Positions 48,640 to 55,717 of a DNA stretch of 64,000 bases are shown here, in pieces. The notes under the pieces are model-generated. The model worked only from the letters and a program-made list of their open reading frames with translations, was not told the origin of the DNA and ran no database searches. Position numbers and translations under genes: made by a program. Numbering within the stretch: position 1 is the stretch's first letter; each line of letters opens with the position of its first letter. Source of the DNA: Paraburkholderia sp. SOS3 (GTDB taxonomy: Bacteria > Pseudomonadota > Gammaproteobacteria > Burkholderiales > Burkholderiaceae). The stretch is from positions 2,170,001 through 2,234,000 of the forward strand of contig NZ_CP018811.1 in assembly GCF_001922345.1 (NCBI RefSeq), read 5' to 3'.

Positions 48640-49318
48640 ATTCCCAAGCGCAAAGCGCCGATCGTACGTTGGTTCTTCGACGAGGGCCCGTGCACGGCAA
48701 GCTATGTCGTGCACGATCCGGTCACACCTACAGCGGCGGTTATTGACTCCGTGCTGGATTTCGATGCGCCCGCTAGCCGCACCTCAACGCGGTCTGCACC
48801 AGCTATCGTTGCCCAGGTCGAGTCGGAGGGGCTAACGATCGAATGGCTGCTCGCAACTCGCGCTCACGCGGACCATCCCGCCGCCGCGCCTTCTTTGCAG
48901 GCGCAGGTTGGTGGCAGGATCGCCATCGGGCGCGCCATCATAGCCGTACCTAAAATCTTCGGCGACATCTCTAGCGCCGAGCCGGAATCCGCGTGCGATG
49001 AGTCGCAGCCCAATCATCTTTTCGGTGACGGTGGGTTGTTCACAATCGGGACACTTGAATGCACCGTGCTCAACGTTCCAAGCCCCACGCCGGCGGACAT
49101 GGCTTATGCGATGACGACGACGTGTTTTGCAGTGACGCGCTCTTCATGCTGGACTACGGAACCGCGCGAGCAGATTCTCCGGGCGGCGATGCAGGTCAGC
49201 TCAATTGTCCGGCTCGGAGGCTCCTCATTTTGCCCGACGAAGCACGGCTCTGTCTCTGTCACGATTACAAGGCGTCGGGACGCTGTGGCGAACTCGCCGG
49301 TCATGACAGTCGCTACCG
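48640..49318 (+). pseudogene. Decayed persulfide-dioxygenase-like metallo-beta-lactamase gene
   Basis: A copy of the MBL-fold gene at 31411-32334. The left part reads VRWFFDEGPCTASYVVHDPV and IGRAIIAVPKIFGDIS. The metal motif THAHADHLT has become TRAHADHPA, losing the first His, and NVPGHTPAD has become NVPSPTPAD, losing another ligand. Near 49105-49115 the frame shifts, after which SDALFMLDYGTARADSPGGDAGQ and LCLCHDYKASGR continue in a different frame. It cannot make a working enzyme. No catalase lies between it and the araC fragment, though GCTTTATCCAAGA (48523) recalls the catalase leader. Confidence 0.85.
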
Positions 49319-49345
49319 GCGATAACGCGGCTGCCTAGGCGGGCT

Positions 49346-49765
49346 GTGATCGACACCGTTTCCCGGGACCAGCGATCAAGGAATATGGCCGCTGTTTCCA
49401 ACAAGGACACTCTCCCCGAGATTTTGGTGCGGCGTGCGTTGCATCGCCTCGGGTATCGGTTCCGATTGCATCGGAGTGATTTGCCCGGAACGCCCGATAT
49501 CGTATTGCCGAAGTACAAGCTTTGTATCTTCGTCCATGGGTGTTTCTGGCATCGCCACGCGGGTTGTAAGCGGGCAAGCACGCCGTCAACCAACGTGGAA
49601 TTCTGGAAGCGGAAGTTCGAGAAGAACGTTAATAGGGATGCCGCGACGGTTGATCGTTTGACCAAGATGGGATGGCGCGTCGAGGTGATTTGGACATGTC
49701 AGACGTCGCGATCGGAAGACTTGATGAAAGTACTAAATGGATGTCTCTCAGGCACCAAACCTTGA
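49346..49765 (+). CDS. vsr: Very short patch repair endonuclease Vsr
   Basis: Nicks next to T:G mismatches that arise by deamination of 5-methylcytosine. The 139-residue product begins with GTG (VIDTVSRDQRSRNMAAV, matching the family's T-R-S-x-N-M opening). The catalytic strands are LPGTPDIVLPKYKLCIFVHGCFWHRHAGC, with the Asp, the F-H-G-C-F-W-H motif and the zinc-binding residues. A conserved FWKRKFEKNVNRDAATVDRL and GWRVEVIWTC follow. The usual partner cytosine methyltransferase is absent on both sides: decayed sequence upstream and no gene downstream. The length is typical. The tail is short but plausible. Confidence 0.93.
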   Translation: MIDTVSRDQRSRNMAAVSNKDTLPEILVRRALHRLGYRFRLHRSDLPGTPDIVLPKYKLCIFVHGCFWHRHAGCKRASTPSTNVEFWKRKFEKNVNRDAATVDRLTKMGWRVEVIWTCQTSRSEDLMKVLNGCLSGTKP

Positions 49766-50315
49766 TTATGTGTATTGGTTTGACCGTGTCTTGCGGTGGC
49801 CGGACATGAAGTCATACACTGAGCAGAAGCAAGTCATCGTGCGGTTGTGGTACCGCGAGCGTTGCGTTTCGCGACATCGCGTTCGGTTACTTCTCTGAAG
49901 GCGAGGGCTTGAGCGCGTCGCTTCTTGCGGACCGGCTCGCCGTGTTTTGCCGTTCTGCGGGGTAGATCTGTAACTGTACGTCGCCACATTGAGCAATCCC
50001 TTATGGGCTGGCCCTGTACAGCCACAATGAGAAACCCGCCTGTGATCAAACTACGTGAATTGGAGTCCTGGCGCTGGCTGGCTTTAGTCGGATTGGGTTG
50101 GAAAATGTTTGACGGAATCGATGACGGTATTGCCAACACCAATTGTCTCGAGGTACTTCCTCTTCGAGGCCGCTTTAGCAGAGTTGGTACTGAATCTCCG
50201 TTGCGGTCCGCGGAGCGGCAGTAAGTGCCGGTGGTATTTTTCGGTATCGTTGGCGGTATCGTCGCCATATGAACTAGTTGCATCCTTGTCCAGATAAGGT
50301 TGCAGCCGTTGGGTT
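49766..50315. other. Right end of the first element; repeats near the inner attachment site
   Basis: 550 bases without a recognised gene; a long minus-strand frame (to 50607) has no protein character over this stretch. Near its right end the motif CGGTATCGT occurs twice, at 50242-50250 and 50254-50262, with a GACGGTAT at 50123-50130. These resemble the ACGGTATCA motifs before the integrase gene and may be arm-type sites at the other end of the element. Confidence 0.5.
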
Positions 50316-50330
50316 GACAATCGAGTGGGA
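50316..50330 (+). repeat. Inner attachment site copy (guaA tail)
   Basis: GACAATCGAGTGGGA repeats bases 10839-10853 of guaA exactly; translated, it gives the TIEWE ending, followed by a stop (GAGTGA instead of GAATAA). It is a direct repeat, as expected for a guaA-specific element junction. It lies just upstream of an integrase remnant, mirroring the guaA-attL-int order at 10839-12384. It lacks the palindrome present at 10866 and 57100. Confidence 0.75.
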
Positions 50331-50363
50331 GTGAATTGACGTCCTTCGAGGAAACACTAACCC

Positions 50364-50468
50364 ATAGGGCGCTATGGCCCTGACGGTATCTCGCTTGCGA
50401 TGGCGCGTGAACTACTCCTGGACGCACGCAAAGCCGTTCCCAAAGGTACATCGCCCGCGCTTGAGCCG
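50364..50468 (+). pseudogene. Fragment of a second tyrosine integrase
   Basis: The frame reads IGRYGPDGISLAMARELLLD followed by ARKAVPKGTSPALE, the end of the DUF4102 arm-binding domain of integrases (compare VIGRYDP...LAEARLLLERARREVEQGVSPS in the complete one). It then leaves the family. It sits 34 bases after the inner guaA-tail copy, where an integrase gene would be expected. Only about 35 residues survive, and the catalytic domain is gone. Confidence 0.8.
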
Positions 50469-50518
50469 GCCGCGCAAGCGTGCAGCGTCGGACCGAGCTG
50501 ATGAAGTCGGGCGACACT

Positions 50519-50628
50519 GATTCGGACCGGCCCGGTGGATACCCCGGATGCAGATTCATCTCCGCGCCCATCGCGCGTTCGATGACGGCCTTGTTGAACG
50601 CCAGCATCAGCTCCTGTACCGTATCCGG
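50519..50628 (-). pseudogene. IS256-family transposase N-terminal fragment
   Basis: On the minus strand the frame reads PDTVQELMLAFNKAVIERAM followed by GAEMNLHPGYPPGRSE, the opening region of mutator/IS256 transposases. The rest of the protein is missing; the sequence changes character at about 50515. It seems to have replaced most of the integrase gene here. Confidence 0.75.
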
Positions 50629-50766
50629 TCATTTAACGACGCCTCTCGATCGGAACGCCCAATGCGCTGGTAGGGTGGTTGCGTGTGTCGCCGATGACCT
50701 TCAGAATGCGGCAGACCGGTAGCAGGTCAAAGCGTTCTGGCAAGTCAGTCATGGGAGCAAGTCACG

Positions 50767-51231
50767 ATGCCGGCACCCTATCTCGGTACCTGTCTGTGTG
50801 GACAGATCAGATTCGAGCTTCTCGCCGATCCGTTAACGTTTTATGTCTGTCATTGCACAGACTGTCAGCGCAGAACGGGCGGCGCAGCATTGCCTGTAAT
50901 GTGGGTTCGTCGATCTGACATCAAAGTCATTGACGGTGTGCCAGCCCTTCGGGTCTTCGATCTGGGCAATGGAAAGCAACGGCGCAGCAAGCTATGCGAG
51001 CGATGTGATACCCGATTGTGGGCAGAGCCTGCAGATAAGCCCGACATAGCCGTCCTGAGACCCGGCGTCCTGCTCAATCAGAGCGAGTTTGAGCCCGTCG
51101 CACACCTCTACGTACGGAGCAAGCAGTCGTGGTTCTCCATTCCCGAAGGTGTTGCGCAGTTCGAAACGCAACCTGGCCAGCAGGGAGAACTGCTGCGTCT
51201 ATGGCAGCAACGACACAGTCGATTGAGATGA
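50767..51231 (+). CDS. GFA family protein (glutathione-dependent formaldehyde-activating enzyme-like)
   Basis: A 154-residue zinc-binding GFA/CENP-V domain protein. Cysteine motifs are present in order: GTCLCGQIRFEL, VCHCTDCQRRTGGAALP and KLCERCDTRLW. The family was named for formaldehyde-glutathione condensation, but many members probably have other roles; here only the fold can be claimed. GGGAG precedes the ATG. The stop (51229-51231) falls in the sequence likely to be the left terminal repeat of the second IS66, so the last residues may come from the insertion. The second IS66's tnpC stop lies inside this gene in turn. Confidence 0.85.
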   Translation: MPAPYLGTCLCGQIRFELLADPLTFYVCHCTDCQRRTGGAALPVMWVRRSDIKVIDGVPALRVFDLGNGKQRRSKLCERCDTRLWAEPADKPDIAVLRPGVLLNQSEFEPVAHLYVRSKQSWFSIPEGVAQFETQPGQQGELLRLWQQRHSRLR

Positions 51232-52803
51232 CTCCCCGGCAGCGAGAGTTTGCGACCGTCGATGGACAGGCTCGCTCCAGGGCAAGAGCGCGGCGTAGTC
51301 GTCGGCCGTTTCAGCGAGCGGCAGTTTCATGAACAGCCAGGCGAGATAACGGTACGCATCGATGCCGTTCGCCTTGCAGGTCTCGACGAGCGAGTAGAGA
51401 TTTGCACTGGCCTGCGCGCCGGCGACGGTGTCCGAGAACAACCAGCCCTTGCGGCCAATGACGAATGGCCTGATCGCGTTCTCACACAGGTTGTTTGAGA
51501 TCGGCCAGCTTCCATCGTCGATGTAACGGACCAGCTTGGGCCACTGCCCACTCATGTATTGCAGAGCTCTGCCGAGCAGACTCGACGGCATGACGGTCAG
51601 CAGATGCTCAATCATCATGCGTTCGATGATGGCAAGCACGCGGGCGCTATATCGAGCACGTAGCCGCTGCCGACGTTCAGGCTTCCACTTTGTGCTGCGC
51701 GCCTCGGCGGCGAACAGCTTGCCGATCAGCACGATGAACCGCGTAGCCAGCAGGTCTCGTGTGCGAGCCGCCTTCGGCACGTTCTCTTCTGCCTTGATGA
51801 AGCCGCGACGCACATGCGCCCAGCATCCGAGATGCACAAGCTGGTGATCGTGCGCGATGCCGTTGTACAGCTCGTAACCATCGGTCATCAGCACGGTGCC
51901 GGGCTTCACGCCAGCATAGAGCCGCTGCGCGTGCTGTGCACCTCGTCCCGGAGAGTACGAGAACATCCGCACGGGCGGTCCCGAGCCGTTGACCTGCGCC
52001 CACAAATAACTCTTCGCCTGTGGTCGTCGTCCCGGTTCCTTCAGCACCTGGAAGGTCGTCTCATCTCCATGGATGAGCTCAGATTCGAGCAGCACGTCAC
52101 GCATCAGGTTGATGACCGGCTGCACAGCTTGCCCTACGCGCACCACGCTGGCAGCCAGCGTATTCGACGAGATGTCGCCACCAAAGCGACGTAACAGCGT
52201 CGCCTGCCGGTACAGTGGCATGCCGTACTGATACTTGCCGGTGATGATCCACGCCAGTGCCGATTCCGTGAGTAGCCCGCGCGGGATGATCCGTGCCGGC
52301 GCTGGCGTGACCTTGATACCCAGATCGCAGCAGGGGCATGCGTATTTGACGCGCTGATGCTGAATGACGCGTACCTGCTCGGGAACCACGTCGAGCTGCT
52401 CACTTGTCTCGATGCCGATCTCGATGAGCGCATGACCGTCGTGTGCGCAGAACCGCTCCGATTGTGGCAGCTCGTGCCGAACAACTTCGCGAGACAGGCC
52501 TGCATCAAGCGGTTTGCGACCGCGCTTACTACGGCTATGCCCTGCGACCCGTGTGGAGGGTTCGTCCTCGCGGGCCTGCACGGCTGCGCCTGACGCCAGG
52601 GACTCCGCTTCGTTGAACAGGCCGAGCTGGTCAGCATCGCGTGCTTCGCTTGATGCTCCGAACAGTTCATGCCTGTAGGCGCGTAGCCGTTCCTCCGCCA
52701 GATCCCGCTCGGCTGTGACCAATCGCAGTTCGCCACGCAACGCATCGCGCTCGGCGAGCAGCGCCTGATACTCCTCGGCACTCAGCGTGACATCGTTTGG
52801 CAT
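51199..52803 (-). CDS. tnpC: IS66 TnpC transposase (second element)
   Basis: A 534-residue IS66 transposase. The order is coiled coil (LSAEEYQALLAERDALRGEL), a cysteine-containing zinc domain (YACPCCDLGIKVTP) and the catalytic domain with Asp in LIHGDETTFQVL, Asp in VLMTDGYELYNG and Glu in NNLCENAIRPFVIGRKGWLF. Family members generally stop soon after AALLPW; here the frame runs about 25 residues on (EPVHRRSQTLAAGESSQSTV), probably beyond the element end into neighbouring sequence. The remaining protein looks intact. Confidence 0.93.
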   Translation of the reverse strand: MPNDVTLSAEEYQALLAERDALRGELRLVTAERDLAEERLRAYRHELFGASSEARDADQLGLFNEAESLASGAAVQAREDEPSTRVAGHSRSKRGRKPLDAGLSREVVRHELPQSERFCAHDGHALIEIGIETSEQLDVVPEQVRVIQHQRVKYACPCCDLGIKVTPAPARIIPRGLLTESALAWIITGKYQYGMPLYRQATLLRRFGGDISSNTLAASVVRVGQAVQPVINLMRDVLLESELIHGDETTFQVLKEPGRRPQAKSYLWAQVNGSGPPVRMFSYSPGRGAQHAQRLYAGVKPGTVLMTDGYELYNGIAHDHQLVHLGCWAHVRRGFIKAEENVPKAARTRDLLATRFIVLIGKLFAAEARSTKWKPERRQRLRARYSARVLAIIERMMIEHLLTVMPSSLLGRALQYMSGQWPKLVRYIDDGSWPISNNLCENAIRPFVIGRKGWLFSDTVAGAQASANLYSLVETCKANGIDAYRYLAWLFMKLPLAETADDYAALLPWSEPVHRRSQTLAAGESSQSTVSLLP

Positions 52804-52835
52804 GGTCTGTTAGACCGTACTGCCGCGGCGCACGT

Positions 52836-53186
52836 TCAGCTGATCCGTTCGTAATAACGTCGGGGATGCTTCTGGATAACGGCAAGGTCAATGCCGTCGA
52901 GTAACCAGTGGAGTTGCTCGACGCTGAGTGTGACCGTGTCGCTTCCATCTGGCCATATGAAGCGGTCGGCCTCGAGCCGCTTGAGGAGCAGCCAGAATCC
53001 ATTCCCGCCCCAGCCGAGAATCTTGATACGGTCACGACGCCGGTTGCCGAACACGAATAGAGCCGATGTCATTGGGTTCAGGCGCATCGCCTGTTCAACC
53101 AGGATCGACAGTCCATTGATGCCCACGCGGAAGTCGACCGGATCACGATGCAGGTAGACCTTCAGCCCTTCGTCGAACCGGAACAC
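52836..53186 (-). CDS. tnpB: IS66 TnpB (second element)
   Basis: A 116-residue IS66 Orf2: VYLHRDPVDFRVGINGLSIL, ALFVFGNRRRDRIKILGWGGNGFWLLLKRLEADRFIWPD and LSVEQLHWLLDGIDL. The start is taken as GTG 53186 (VFRFDEGLKVY), which gives a 25-base overlap with tnpA, exactly as in the first IS66. A longer upstream frame would extend through tnpA and is not needed. Confidence 0.9.
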   Translation of the reverse strand: MFRFDEGLKVYLHRDPVDFRVGINGLSILVEQAMRLNPMTSALFVFGNRRRDRIKILGWGGNGFWLLLKRLEADRFIWPDGSDTVTLSVEQLHWLLDGIDLAVIQKHPRRYYERIS

Positions 53187-53701
53187 GGCAGCCTCCCGAG
53201 CATCTGGACGATTGCCGTCAGTTCTTCGACGTTCGCTTCCCCCAGGTCGAACTCGACGCCGTTGGTCAACCGCACGTGTAACGCGACGGTCATCGACTGC
53301 GAGGATGCTCGGGGTACGCAAGGAACAGTCGGCGGTGCCGGTGCCGTAGTAACAACGGGAACAAATGCATGTCGTGCTCTTTCTGCCGATGGCTTTTGCA
53401 TCGACGCATGCGGGACCTCTACCTTAACTGGCTCGGCCATCTCAATCGTGGCTGATGATCCCGACTCCACGCGGCCCGACTGAGGCGACGATGGCGCAGC
53501 ATTGTCGCGCTGCATGAGGTACTTCGTCATCCATTTGCGCAGCAGGTTCGCATTGATCCCGTGCTCCAGGGCGAGTCGCGCCACTGATGTACCGGAACTC
53601 AACGCGGCTTCGACCAGCGCGCGCTTTGCGTTCTCGTCGTATCGGCGACGTCCATCCCGGTTCTGCCGTACTACTCTTAACTCTGAGTGATTGTCAGTCA
53701 T
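53162..53701 (-). CDS. tnpA: IS66 TnpA (second element)
   Basis: A 179-residue IS66 OrfA. The helix-turn-helix is in RRRYDENAKRALVEAALSSGTSVARLALEHGINANLLRKWMTKYL. A proline/serine-rich linker follows, then the C-terminal LHVRLTNGVEFDLGEANVEELTAIVQMLGRLPC strand region common to OrfA proteins. Its ATG abuts a perfect 28-bp palindrome. In the mRNA the likely ribosome site (AGGUGG) would lie in the paired 3' arm, suggesting translational limitation. Confidence 0.92.
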   Translation of the reverse strand: MTDNHSELRVVRQNRDGRRRYDENAKRALVEAALSSGTSVARLALEHGINANLLRKWMTKYLMQRDNAAPSSPQSGRVESGSSATIEMAEPVKVEVPHASMQKPSAERARHAFVPVVTTAPAPPTVPCVPRASSQSMTVALHVRLTNGVEFDLGEANVEELTAIVQMLGRLPCSGSTKG

Positions 53702-53729
53702 GGGTGTCCACCTATCTAGGTGGACACCC
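53702..53729. promoter_or_regulatory. Perfect palindrome abutting the tnpA start
   Basis: Arms GGGTGTCCACCTA (53702-53714) and TAGGTGGACACCC (53717-53729) surround TC and touch the tnpA ATG. It contains the TGTCCA/TGGACA core seen upstream of the other two tnpA copies. As RNA it would form a 13-bp hairpin that covers the ribosome site. Confidence 0.75.
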
Positions 53730-53868
53730 TTTTCTCATATATCGTCGGTCGCTACGAGGGTGTCATTAATTGACCGCATACCCTGTACCCGTGCCTATGG
53801 CTAACCTCTGTTGAGCAAAGCATCGGCCTCTCTGTGCGCCTAGGCGAGCCGATACACAGACCGCTCGC

Positions 53869-54303
53869 CTATCGACGCTGGTAGACAACGCCCTGAATCG
53901 AGACCTGATCCGGCTCTGGTTCCTCGTCAAAACGTTTATGCGCTTCGGCAATGGCGAGTTGGTTCCTGTTTGCCCAGTTGACCAGAGCCATGACCGGCTC
54001 CAGCAGCGTTTTTCCCATGTCCGTGAGTTCGTAGTCAACGCGCGGAGGAATGGTCGGAAACATCGTTCGCGTTATCAGTCCATCGCGCTCCAGCCCGCGC
54101 AAGGTCAACGTCAGCATCCGCTGGGAAATGCCGTCGATGCTGCGCTTCAGCTCGTTGAAGCGCCGTGGGCCATTAGCCAGCATGGCGACAATGTAGAGGC
54201 TCCACTTGTCGCCGATGCGATCCAGGATTTCACGGGTCGCCAGACAGCCGCCAGCGTCGGGTGCAGGCATATCGGCAGGTAGCTCGATGTGACCAGGTGA
54301 CAT
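53869..54303 (-). CDS. HxlR family transcriptional regulator
   Basis: A 144-residue winged-helix regulator of the HxlR type. The single conserved N-terminal cysteine is in DAGGCLATREILDRIGDKWSLYIVAMLANGPRRFNELKRSIDGISQRMLTLTLRGLERDGLITRTMF. The fold ends with VDYELTDMGKTLLEPVMALVNWA. Such regulators (for example YodB, QorR) respond to quinones, diamide or other electrophiles through that cysteine. The start is ATG 54303 with a GAAGG site. It is divergent from an azoreductase operon, its expected target, with dyads between. Confidence 0.93.
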   Translation of the reverse strand: MSPGHIELPADMPAPDAGGCLATREILDRIGDKWSLYIVAMLANGPRRFNELKRSIDGISQRMLTLTLRGLERDGLITRTMFPTIPPRVDYELTDMGKTLLEPVMALVNWANRNQLAIAEAHKRFDEEPEPDQVSIQGVVYQRR

Positions 54304-54349
54304 GCGTGTGCCTTCTTGTGGGGAATCGGCAGGAACCATACCATCCTTC

Positions 54350-54400
54350 GTATAAATCGGTAAGTCAGAATCAATATTTTACTTAGTTCTCATTTTATAC
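54350..54400. promoter_or_regulatory. HxlR/azoreductase divergent promoter with inverted repeat
   Basis: GTATAAA (54350-54356) and TTTATAC (54394-54400) form an inverted repeat around an AT-rich core that also contains GTAAGT and ACTTAG. It sits in the 109 bases between the two start codons. It is a candidate HxlR operator; the AT-rich arms also look like -10 elements facing each way. Confidence 0.5.
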
Positions 54401-54412
54401 CTAGGAGCCGTC

Positions 54413-55030
54413 ATGAGCCACACCCTCCTTGTCACTGCCAGCCCGCGCGGGACTGACAGCCTTTCCACCCGTTTTGCCACCGAAATCGCCGATGGCATCG
54501 TGGCCCGCTCGGGCGGCCCGCTGACCGTGCGCGACCTCGCCGCGAATCCGCCGCCGCACATCACATCCGCCTACATCCAAGGCCGGATCACGTCGCCCGA
54601 AGATCGCACATCGGAACAGAGCGAGGCGGTGAAGGTCGCGCAAGAGTTGGTCGATGAGTTAAAGGTCGCCAATGTGATCGTGCTCGGTTCGGGCATGATC
54701 AACTTCGGCCTGCCCTCACAGCTCAAGGCGTGGTTCGATCACGTCACCTGGCCACGCGTCACTTTCGGCTATGGCGACACCGGTCCGACAGGGTTGCTGA
54801 CCGGCAAGAAGGTCTATCTCGTGACCGCCGCGGGAGGTGTGTTCTCGGAAGGCGCCTGGGCATCGTTCGACTTTCAGACCAACTATCTGCTGCACCTGCT
54901 TGGTTTCATCGGCCTGACCGACGTTGAAGTGGTGCGTGTCGAAGGTACTGTTTTAGGCACCGATGCGGTGAAGGCCGCCATCGCCAACGCCGAAACGGCC
55001 ATCAAAGCCTTGCTGGCGGAGGCTGCGTGA
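54413..55030 (+). CDS. azoR: FMN-dependent NADH-azoreductase
   Basis: A 205-residue flavodoxin-fold quinone/azo reductase. Family motifs: [22 protein letters not shown], then [53 protein letters not shown], close to the P-M-x-N-F-G-x-P-x-x-L-K-x-W-x-D and G-P-x-G-L pattern of AzoR. It reduces quinones, azo dyes and nitroaromatics with NADH. First gene of an operon with two reductases, divergent from HxlR; this pairing is typical for electrophile defence. Confidence 0.94.
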   Translation: MSHTLLVTASPRGTDSLSTRFATEIADGIVARSGGPLTVRDLAANPPPHITSAYIQGRITSPEDRTSEQSEAVKVAQELVDELKVANVIVLGSGMINFGLPSQLKAWFDHVTWPRVTFGYGDTGPTGLLTGKKVYLVTAAGGVFSEGAWASFDFQTNYLLHLLGFIGLTDVEVVRVEGTVLGTDAVKAAIANAETAIKALLAEAA

Positions 55031-55034
55031 CCTC

Positions 55035-55688
55035 ATGGCCGGGGAAAAAACCATCGCGCTGTTCGGTGCGACCGGGCCGACCGGAACGCACATCATCGAG
55101 GAAGCTTTGAAGCAGGGCTACAACCTGTCGGTCTATACGCGCGACGCAAGGAAACTCGAGTCGTTCGCGGGAAAGGTAGAGATCGTTGTCGGCAACCTGC
55201 AAGACCAGAGTGCCATTGCGAAGTGCGTCCAAGGTGCCGATGCAGTCATTAGCGCCCTTGGTCCCAACAGTCTCAAGGCGCAGGGCGATAAGCCTATCAT
55301 GCACGGCTTGACCAACATCATCGCCGCGATGAAGCACGCAGGCGTGCGCCGTCTTATCCAGATTTCTACGGCTGCCTATCGCGATCCCAAGGATGGCTTT
55401 GCGTTCAAACCCCATGCGTTCGCGCTGTTGTTCAAGGTTATCGCGCGCAAGGGATATGAGGACATCAAGGCGACTGGCGAATTGGTCGCCAATTCCGACT
55501 TGGACTGGACACTGGTACGCATTCCGAACCTGAAGGATGGCCCTGCCTATGGCGATGTGGATGTCGGTTGGTATGGAAAGGCCAAACTCAGCATGAAGCT
55601 CTCCAGAGGCAATCTTGCGAAGTTCCTGGTTGACCAGATGACCGACAGGAAGTTCGTGCGTGCCGCACCAGGCATCGCTAATCATTGA
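55035..55688 (+). CDS. NAD(P)H-binding reductase (atypical SDR/NmrA-like)
   Basis: A 217-residue protein with a Rossmann opening IALFGATGPTGTHIIEEALKQGYNLSVYTRD and later DAVISALGPNSLKAQGDKP. Atypical SDRs of the NAD(P)-binding family with this pattern act as flavin reductases or quinone-sensing redox proteins. It starts 4 bases after azoR and probably is translated with it. No active-site triad of classical SDRs is visible, as expected. The substrate is unknown. Confidence 0.88.
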   Translation: MAGEKTIALFGATGPTGTHIIEEALKQGYNLSVYTRDARKLESFAGKVEIVVGNLQDQSAIAKCVQGADAVISALGPNSLKAQGDKPIMHGLTNIIAAMKHAGVRRLIQISTAAYRDPKDGFAFKPHAFALLFKVIARKGYEDIKATGELVANSDLDWTLVRIPNLKDGPAYGDVDVGWYGKAKLSMKLSRGNLAKFLVDQMTDRKFVRAAPGIANH

Positions 55689-55717
55689 CGCAGGAACGTC
55701 TCGACAAGGTTTACGCC

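Larger units (their letters stand above)
51218..53774 (-). mobile_element. Second IS66-family element (ends tentative)
   Basis: Contains tnpA, tnpB and tnpC reading leftward, all open. Proposed ends: GTCGATTGAGATGAC... from 51218 and, read inward from the right, GTCAATTAATGACAC... from 53774. They match with a 2-base gap over about 26 bases. No 8-bp target duplication was seen between the flanks (ACGACACA and CGCATACC), so the ends are not proven, or one flank was lost. The element differs in sequence from the first IS66. Confidence 0.5.

Noticed and set aside
49834..50607. A 257-codon minus-strand frame across the inner junction
   Set aside because: Only its N-terminal part (IS256 transposase start) is protein-like; the rest runs through att and repeat sequence without motifs, so it is not a gene.
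51210..53782. An 8-bp target duplication around the second IS66
   Set aside because: Flanking octamers (ACGACACA and CGCATACC) do not match, so the exact ends of the element remain unproven.
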